Assembly: GCA_002293615.1 (NCBI GenBank)
Contig: DBDN01000086.1
Span: forward strand, 200 to 11,829
DNA from: Betaproteobacteria bacterium UBA931
Lineage (GTDB): Bacteria; Pseudomonadota; Gammaproteobacteria; Burkholderiales; Casimicrobiaceae
DNA length: 11,630 nt
Direction of reading: 5' to 3'
The notes beneath the pieces are model-generated. The model had not been told where the DNA came from and did no database searches. It was given only the letters and a program-made list of their open reading frames with translations. Of this stretch, positions 7,057 through 11,630 are shown one piece after another (position 1 is the first letter of the stretch; each line of letters opens with the position of its first letter). The position numbers and the translations under genes were made by a program.

Positions 7057-7390
7057 CTGGGTTGATCTAAGTAGCGTGTTTTTTCTATCGTAAGCCGCTG
7101 GCTATTGCCAAATTCACCCTCAATCGCCCGTTTTTAGCGCATAAATTGAAGCGTCGTCAGGGCTAGAAGTATTGACGATGCACGTCTGATCCTGACCCAA
7201 TGTGACGCAGCGTCCCTTCATCGTTTCTTGGCTGGTGAGAAAAAAGGCACTAATCCCATGGCGCGGCCCATACCGTAATCAGGCAAACATCTTTAACGAT
7301 ATCAAGAAATTCCGCGCCATGTTGCCGACAATGCTTCCCGCTGTGAGCGCTTCCGTTTCTATTATTTTTCCTTTAAGCCTCGGCCTTGAT
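7057..7390. other. Spacer with no convincing gene
   Basis: About 330 bp between the tRNA terminator and the 3' end of the lipoprotein gene. Short open frames exist on both strands but none has a Shine-Dalgarno or a recognisable family. The most protein-like are a 33-codon minus frame (7120-7221) and a plus frame of about 40 codons over the same bases. It may be decayed coding sequence. No duplicated tRNA 3' end is visible, so there is no sign of an integrated element here. Confidence 0.5.
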
Positions 7391-8107
7391 TTATTTAATG
7401 TCTAACAAGTTCCTTCCTATAAATTTGCCATCAGGGGCAAACTGATAACTGATGTAGAGAGAGGCTAAACGGTCACAGGCGTGGCAAGTTTGGATGGGAT
7501 AGGAAACAATAAAATCCAGTCCGTCGCTGGTGGTTTGTTCTTTTTTATTTAAGGTTCCAGGGGGCCAAGGCGCAGCATCAGGATGTTGTTTTTCGAAATC
7601 CTGCCAAGCAGGAAATGTCTTGAGGAGGTCGTCAGTAATATCATCAATATCAATGGGCGGCCCTTCAGAAGGAATCAATAATATTTCGGCGGTTGTGTTG
7701 GCTCTAAAAGGATATTCAATGTTGGCAATGCCTACGGGGCCTTCTTTCGTATAGGCGGAGACATAGCTCATTTCTTCCTTTTCGGTCAGGTACTGAGCGG
7801 CTTTCAACGCTTCTTCAGTTCCGGTATTTTTAATTTCATCGATAAAGCAGAGATCAACCGATTCGCTATTACGACACTTATCCAAATTGCCTTGCCAGAC
7901 GGATTTTTCAGTAATAAAGGCCGGTTGCGTTTGCTGTTTGACGGCTTCCTGAATCAAAGTCTGTGGCAAATTTTCTGGAGTATGGGCTGATGGCGTCTGC
8001 GATGGCGTTTGTTGCTTGGCAACTTCTCGAACTTGATTATCCGCATTATCGCAGCCGCCGAGAAGAAGTGAAAATAACGGAACGCATATAACGATATATT
8101 TCATCAT
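7391..8107 (-). CDS. Hypothetical lipoprotein with Asp at +2 and a C-terminal CxxC
   Basis: 238 residues from the ATG at 8107; the adjacent ATG at 8104 is equally possible, with GAAAG 4-7 nt upstream of the pair. An upstream start at 8149 would put 14 polar residues before the signal peptide and is unlikely. The N-terminus is a type II signal, with lipobox LGGC and lipidated Cys19. The +2 residue is Asp, which in enterobacteria keeps lipoproteins in the inner membrane by avoiding Lol sorting. A Gln/Thr/Pro-rich linker (about 25-65) follows, then a mixed globular domain. Four further cysteines remain: Cys78 and Cys87, and CHAC at 208-211 within a YPIQTCHACDRL segment. CHAC lacks the following His of a haem c site, so disulfides or metal binding are more likely. 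No family was recognised. It is transcribed alone toward the tRNA. Confidence 0.8.
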   Translation of the reverse strand: MMKYIVICVPLFSLLLGGCDNADNQVREVAKQQTPSQTPSAHTPENLPQTLIQEAVKQQTQPAFITEKSVWQGNLDKCRNSESVDLCFIDEIKNTGTEEALKAAQYLTEKEEMSYVSAYTKEGPVGIANIEYPFRANTTAEILLIPSEGPPIDIDDITDDLLKTFPAWQDFEKQHPDAAPWPPGTLNKKEQTTSDGLDFIVSYPIQTCHACDRLASLYISYQFAPDGKFIGRNLLDIK

Positions 8108-8496
8108 GTTTCTTTCATATGGAGTTGCTATGGTAAAAAGTCTGGTCAAGAAAACGCGGTGTTTTTATTTTGTTGGATTTCTGAGGGTATGTTACCCGCG
8201 TTAAAATAACCTTCCGAATGATTTGTCCGAAAGTTACCTAATAATATAAAGATAGTTTAAGGTTAACCGCTAATTTTATATTTCCGGCGTATCTTCTTGT
8301 ACACGAAAAAGAGGCGCAAAAAAAATATATGGCAAGTTAAAAACTTACCGGATAGTTTAAAAAAACGTTCCCTGCGCCAAATTTTTTCATGGATGGCCGG
8401 GTAAATTCATAAGCTATTGAAAAAATAGTATGTTTTATGAAAACGCGGGTGTCTTGAAGCGTTTTTGAAAGCTCCAAGAGTATTAACTTTAAGATA
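8108..8496. other. AT-rich intergenic region with hairpins and a repeated 10-mer
   Basis: 389 bp, markedly richer in A and T than the neighbouring genes. It should hold the lipoprotein promoter and the 3' end of the glycosylase operon. Contents seen: an inverted repeat GGGTA-TGT-TACCC (8185-8197), the decamer GATAGTTTAA twice at 8251-8260 and 8351-8360 (exactly 100 bp apart), an outer inverted repeat GGCGCA/TGCGCC (8313-8318 and 8373-8378), and the minus-strand terminator at 8320-8349. No clear -35/-10 pair and no plausible gene were found. Confidence 0.6.
8320..8349 (-). terminator. Rho-independent terminator of the metF-permease-UDG operon
   Basis: Read on the minus strand, GGTAAGTT-TTT-AACTTGCC forms an 8-bp stem (one G-U pair) with a 3-nt loop, at 8331-8349. 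ATATAT and then a run of T follow directly. It lies about 150 bp beyond the glycosylase stop codon and in the right orientation. Confidence 0.7.
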
Positions 8497-9249
8497 TTAC
8501 CAAATGCTGAGCGCCTGCAATTGTCGGGTAGCGGCATCGCTCCAGCCGCGATTGGCCGCAGGGCTGGCCGGGCTGGGATGCAAAATGCGCCCGATCCGGA
8601 TAGCGGTTTGGCGCGGTATTTTTGTCGGCGTTTTTAACAATATTTCTTGCGCGCGTTTTTCCGCCCAGGCGCCGATGCCGATCAACCACTGCGGTTGGAA
8701 AAGGTCGATCAGCATCATCAAATGCCGGTCGCAAACTTCAAGAAGCGGCTGCAGTTCCCTTGCGGGTAATTTATCCGGCGTGATATTGCGGCCTAGGTTG
8801 AAAAAAGCCAATGGGCAGTAATTGACGACAAAATGATCGGCAAAAAATGCTTCGGGAGAGCCGAAACGCTCGGCAAAAAGTCCCCATAAACGGCGGCCAC
8901 TAACTTCGGAACGTCGGCAGGAGAATCCTTCAATCGGGCGTTTTGGGTTTTCTACTTTCGGCTTTTGAATGGCAACATCGATATTCAGCCAGTCGCGCAC
9001 GGCGGCAACTTCGCCGAAGGGAACACCGGTTTGCACCATACCGAACGGTCCGGGGTTCATACCGATGAACAGAACTTTTTTGGCGCCGTCGGCAAAGCGG
9101 CGTAAATACGCTTCATGCCCGGCCCATGCGTAATCGAGCGGGTTATAAGTGTACGTGACCGGCGGTGCGAATGAGAATGCATTGACGGCGTTGCTTAATT
9201 GTTGCGCGGCGGCAATGGCTTGTTTGGCAATCGTTTTGTCGATACTCAT
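8497..9249 (-). CDS. SMUG1-type uracil-DNA glycosylase
   Basis: 250 residues, the expected size. Enzymes of this family cut uracil (and some oxidised pyrimidines) from DNA by hydrolysing the N-glycosidic bond, starting base excision repair. The first active-site motif is GMNPGPFGMVQTGVPFGEV starting at Gly63, with Asn65 in the water-activating position. Asn144 in VVNYCPLAFFNLG fits the uracil-recognising asparagine. The second motif, HPSPASPAANRGW, starts at His224 and forms the wedge that inserts into DNA. The GMNPGP/HPSP pair distinguishes SMUG1 from UNG (GQDPYH). The ATG starts 4 nt after the permease stop and has only a weak AAAGA ribosome site, so it probably depends on upstream translation. 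It is the last gene of the holin-like/metF/permease operon; a single-strand-selective preference is inferred from family only. Confidence 0.93.
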   Translation of the reverse strand: MSIDKTIAKQAIAAAQQLSNAVNAFSFAPPVTYTYNPLDYAWAGHEAYLRRFADGAKKVLFIGMNPGPFGMVQTGVPFGEVAAVRDWLNIDVAIQKPKVENPKRPIEGFSCRRSEVSGRRLWGLFAERFGSPEAFFADHFVVNYCPLAFFNLGRNITPDKLPARELQPLLEVCDRHLMMLIDLFQPQWLIGIGAWAEKRAQEILLKTPTKIPRQTAIRIGRILHPSPASPAANRGWSDAATRQLQALSIW

Positions 9250-9253
9250 TTTT

Positions 9254-10570
9254 TCAATCTTTGCTGTGGTTTTGGGTGTCGATGTTTGGTGTGGTGGGCG
9301 GTTTGCCGTTCCACGGCGCGACTTTAAACAGCAACAACATACCGGGAATTGTCAAAAAGAAGCAAAGCCAGAAAAAACGTACCCAACCCAAATGCAAGTC
9401 TTCAACAAGGAAACCGGCGCTGGCATTGACGAAGGTACGCGGGACGGCGGTTAAACTGGTGAGCAGCGCGAATTGCGTGGCGACATATGCGGGGTGTGTG
9501 GTGCGGGCGATGAACGATACCGATGCCGCCGTGCCTAGCCCTACGCCCAGTGCTTCAAAACCGATAACACCGGCGAGCGCCCACAATCGAAAAGCGTCGA
9601 CGGCATTAATATCGGCGGGGCCGAGTTGCGCCAGTTTGATAAAGCCGAGAATAGCGATCGCTTGCAAAAAGCCGAATACCCAAAGCGCACGGTTGATGCC
9701 GATGCGCGTCATCAGAATACCGCCGAGAATGCCGCCAATAACGCTCGGCCACAAACCGGCATGCTTGGCGACCAGCCCGATTTGTGTGCGTGTGTAACCC
9801 ATTTCCAGATAAAACGGCGTTGCCAGTGACGTACATAATGAATCACCAAGTTTATAAAGCAGGATAAACGCAAGAATATATGCCGCTTGCCGGACGCCTT
9901 GCCTTGAGAGAAATTCGCGGAACGGTTCGATGACAGCTTCGCGTAGCGTTTTGGGCGGTTTTATTTCGGCACGCGGTTCACTGACCAGAAGCGTCATGAG
10001 CAGGCCGGGAATCATGAACAATGCGGTGATGAAAAAGACCTGCGTCCATGGCAGGTGATCGGAAAGAATCAACGCCAGGGAACCCGGAACCAGCGTGGAC
10101 AATTTATAGGCATTGACATGCAACGTATTGCCCATTTCTTGCTCATCATCGAAAAGCAGGTTGCGGCGGAAAGCGTCGAGTACGATATCAAGCGATGCAG
10201 ATAAAAACGCCAATACTGTCGTGAGCATGACGACCAGCCATAAATGTTCGGCGGGCGATAGATAGCCCAGCCAGGCGATGACTGCGATGAGAGCGATGTG
10301 CATCATTGCCATCCATCCGCGCCGCCGTCCCAGCCAGGGCAGCGCATAGCGATCAAGCAAAGGCGCCCAGAGAAATTTCCAGGTGTAGGGAAACTGGATC
10401 AGCGCGAAGGCGCCGATGGTACGCAGGCTTAAACCTTCGGTTTTCAGCCATGCGGGGAGCAAATTGAATAACAGGTAAAGCGGCAGGCCCGATGAAAAAC
10501 CGGTGAAGACGCAAATGATCATTCGCCGCGTGGCCAGAGTCTGCCAGAGCGATTTTTGCGTGGGGCTCAT
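9254..10570 (-). CDS. AmpG-family MFS permease (putative muropeptide transporter)
   Basis: 438 residues, rich in hydrophobic helices (about 12). AmpG imports GlcNAc-anhydroMurNAc peptides from the periplasm for cell-wall recycling, and through them controls AmpR/AmpC in some species. AmpG-like landmarks: GFSSGLPLYLLFNLLPAWL (24-42), PYTWKFLWAPLLDRY (61-75) followed by the cytoplasmic GRRRGW, the helix-4 DIVLDAFRR block (128-136), and GVGLGTAASVSFIART then ATQFALLTSL (364-373). The helix-4 motif reads SASLDIVLDA where typical AmpG has SQDIVIDA, so substrate specificity may differ. Its ATG overlaps the metF stop as ATGA and has no Shine-Dalgarno, implying translational coupling. Longer in-frame starts up to 10684 lie inside metF and are rejected. 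The gene is followed by the glycosylase after 4 nt. Confidence 0.88.
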   Translation of the reverse strand: MSPTQKSLWQTLATRRMIICVFTGFSSGLPLYLLFNLLPAWLKTEGLSLRTIGAFALIQFPYTWKFLWAPLLDRYALPWLGRRRGWMAMMHIALIAVIAWLGYLSPAEHLWLVVMLTTVLAFLSASLDIVLDAFRRNLLFDDEQEMGNTLHVNAYKLSTLVPGSLALILSDHLPWTQVFFITALFMIPGLLMTLLVSEPRAEIKPPKTLREAVIEPFREFLSRQGVRQAAYILAFILLYKLGDSLCTSLATPFYLEMGYTRTQIGLVAKHAGLWPSVIGGILGGILMTRIGINRALWVFGFLQAIAILGFIKLAQLGPADINAVDAFRLWALAGVIGFEALGVGLGTAASVSFIARTTHPAYVATQFALLTSLTAVPRTFVNASAGFLVEDLHLGWVRFFWLCFFLTIPGMLLLFKVAPWNGKPPTTPNIDTQNHSKD

Positions 10571-11424
10571 GTTGTTGCCGGGCGTTTTCCGTACAGGCGT
10601 TGGCAAATTTCCGTGGTTAACGAAGCGCGGTTCATCGTATAAAAATGCAGGCCGGGCGCCCCCTGGCTTAGCAAGCGTTCGCACATCGCGGTCACGACAT
10701 CCAGGCCGAACGCGCGAACGGACGCCATATCGTCGCCGTAGCTTTCCATGCGTCGGGTAACCCAGCGGGGAATTTCAGTGCCGCACAATTCCGAAAAGCG
10801 CTGCAAACGCGAAAAGCCGAGAATAGGCATGATGCCGGGGATGATTGGGATGTTGATATTGAGTTTTCGGCAAGAATCGACAAAATGAAAATACGCGTCC
10901 GGATTGAAGAAATATTGCGTAATGGCCAGATGGGCGCCGGCATCCACTTTTGCCTTGAAGTGAAGGATATCCTGGTCATAGTTATGTGATTGTGGGTGCG
11001 CTTCCGGGTAGGCAGCAACGCCGATCTCGAACCAGTCACTGGTCGTTTCGCGAATAAACGCAACCAGTTCTGCGGCATAGCGAAACGCACCACTTTCTAC
11101 CGTGCCCGAAGGCAGATCGCCGCGTAACGCGATGATTTTATTGATGCCGTGCCCGCGGTATTGCTCTATGATTTCTCGGATTTGTTGCTCGGATGCGCCG
11201 ATGCCGGAAAGATGAGGCGCGCCGTTTAAGCCTTGTTCGCGGATCGCCAACACGGTATCAAGCGTACCTTGGCGCGTCGAACCGCCCGCGCCGAATGTCA
11301 CCGAACAGAATTCCGGGCACAAGGCGGCCAGTTGCATCCGTGTTTTATTGAGCTGTTCGACGCCGCTTTCACTTTTGGGCGGGAAATATTCAAGGCTTAA
11401 GCCGGGGCAAGGTTGCGTATTCAT
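10567..11424 (-). CDS. metF: 5,10-methylenetetrahydrofolate reductase
   Basis: 285 residues, typical of bacterial MetF. It reduces 5,10-methylene-THF to 5-methyl-THF with FAD and NADH, supplying the methyl group for methionine synthesis in the cytoplasm. Conserved features of the TIM barrel: Glu12 in LEYFPPK (catalytic Glu28 in E. coli), SVTFGAGGST (41-50), Asp103 in IALRGDLP (flavin-contacting Asp120), the AYPEAHP loop (138-144), Gln170 in AITQYFF (Gln183) and PGIMP (196-200), ending with LHFYTMNR (259-266). Two positions deviate from what I expect: HLSG where HLTC/HLSC is common, and PEAHP where PEGHP is usual; neither is catalytic. It starts 9 nt after the holin-like gene stop with no clear Shine-Dalgarno, and its TGA overlaps the permease ATG by 4 nt. 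All four minus-strand genes therefore look like one transcript. Confidence 0.97.
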   Translation of the reverse strand: MNTQPCPGLSLEYFPPKSESGVEQLNKTRMQLAALCPEFCSVTFGAGGSTRQGTLDTVLAIREQGLNGAPHLSGIGASEQQIREIIEQYRGHGINKIIALRGDLPSGTVESGAFRYAAELVAFIRETTSDWFEIGVAAYPEAHPQSHNYDQDILHFKAKVDAGAHLAITQYFFNPDAYFHFVDSCRKLNINIPIIPGIMPILGFSRLQRFSELCGTEIPRWVTRRMESYGDDMASVRAFGLDVVTAMCERLLSQGAPGLHFYTMNRASLTTEICQRLYGKRPATT

Positions 11425-11433
11425 GATGCGTGC

Positions 11434-11630
11434 TTATTGTGTTTTCTTGCGCTTGCCAAAGACCAGCGTCGATAACGCCCATGAAATCAGGCTGTAAATC
11501 ATCGCGCCGAAAAATGCCGACCAGAAACCACCGACTTCGAAACCGCGAATAAACGAACCGGCAAACCAGAACAACAAGGCGTTGATGACCAGGATGAAAA
11601 GGCCGAGCGTAATCAACGTGACCGGCAGCG
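11434..11630 (-). CDS. Phage holin family 4-TM membrane protein (5'-partial)
   Basis: The C-terminal 65 or so residues of a small membrane protein that runs off the right edge; the TTG at 11616 is not a real start because the frame continues upstream as LPVT. Visible are a helix in LITLGLFILVINALLFWFAG, a short FIRGFEVGGF loop, and a second helix (FWSAFFGAMIYSLISWALS) before a basic KRKKTQ end. The pattern matches the Mycobacterial-type 4-TMS holin superfamily (PF04020). In betaproteobacteria this gene commonly lies between ahcY and metF; the name does not imply phage origin or lysis. It ends 9 bp before metF and probably belongs to the same operon, whose promoter lies outside the window. Confidence 0.85.
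   Translation of the reverse strand, partial: LPVTLITLGLFILVINALLFWFAGSFIRGFEVGGFWSAFFGAMIYSLISWALSTLVFGKRKKTQ

Noticed and set aside
6959..7390. tRNA-Gly as an integration site for a mobile element
   Set aside because: No integrase gene and no second copy of the tRNA 3' end were seen downstream.
7202..7405. 67-residue plus-strand frame between tRNA-Gly and the lipoprotein
   Set aside because: No ribosome site, no family resemblance, and it runs into the 3' end of the opposite-strand lipoprotein gene.
11434..11630. Phage remnant because of the holin name
   Set aside because: The gene is a standard small membrane protein next to metF in betaproteobacteria; no other phage gene is present.

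Overview
The window looks like a chromosomal segment of a Gram-negative proteobacterium, most probably a betaproteobacterium. It carries a lipid A-type acyltransferase, a periplasmic Do-family protease and an inner-membrane muropeptide-permease homologue. The right edge has a 'phage holin family' four-helix membrane gene immediately upstream of metF, an arrangement I recall from betaproteobacteria, where ahcY usually precedes it. A C-terminal IPTL-CTERM sorting signal and a DUF3149 microprotein also fit. Coding regions have mixed base composition; one spacer, 8108-8496, is clearly AT-rich. No transposase, integrase, CRISPR array or phage structural gene is visible.

Layout from left to right. 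(1) Bases 3-743 (+) are the 3' part of a surface or secreted beta-rich protein ending in an IPTL-CTERM signal. (2) It converges, with a 2-bp gap, on an LpxL/HtrB-family acyltransferase (746-1642, -). That gene is divergent, across only 21 bp, from an Sfp/AcpT-type 4'-phosphopantetheinyl transferase (1664-2395, +). (3) A perfect 12-bp hairpin terminator (2453-2480) separates the transferase from a convergent DegP/DegQ/MucD-like protease (2501-3943, -). (4) A divergent alpha/beta-hydrolase esterase follows (4207 or 4237 to 5328, +) with its own terminator. (5) A 55-residue single-pass membrane protein (5483-5650) sits directly upstream of an aspartate/aromatic aminotransferase (5678-6886). (6) A single tRNA-Gly(GCC) follows (6959-7034) with a well-formed promoter and terminator. 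(7) After about 350 bp with no convincing gene comes a predicted inner-membrane lipoprotein (7391-8107, -), then an AT-rich spacer. (8) The right third is one minus-strand operon: holin-like membrane protein (partial), metF, AmpG-like MFS permease (4-nt ATGA overlap with metF) and a SMUG1-type uracil-DNA glycosylase (4-nt gap). A hairpin terminator lies at 8320-8349.

Most of the window is housekeeping or envelope physiology: lipid A or lipid acylation, carrier-protein priming, periplasmic quality control, peptidoglycan fragment recycling, one-carbon metabolism and uracil repair. I did not find a clearly new multi-gene system. The points most worth following are the metF-permease-UDG operon, the IPTL-CTERM protein, the DUF3149-aminotransferase pair, the Asp+2 cysteine-rich lipoprotein, and the shared Shine-Dalgarno heptamer in the 21-bp divergent junction at 1643-1663.
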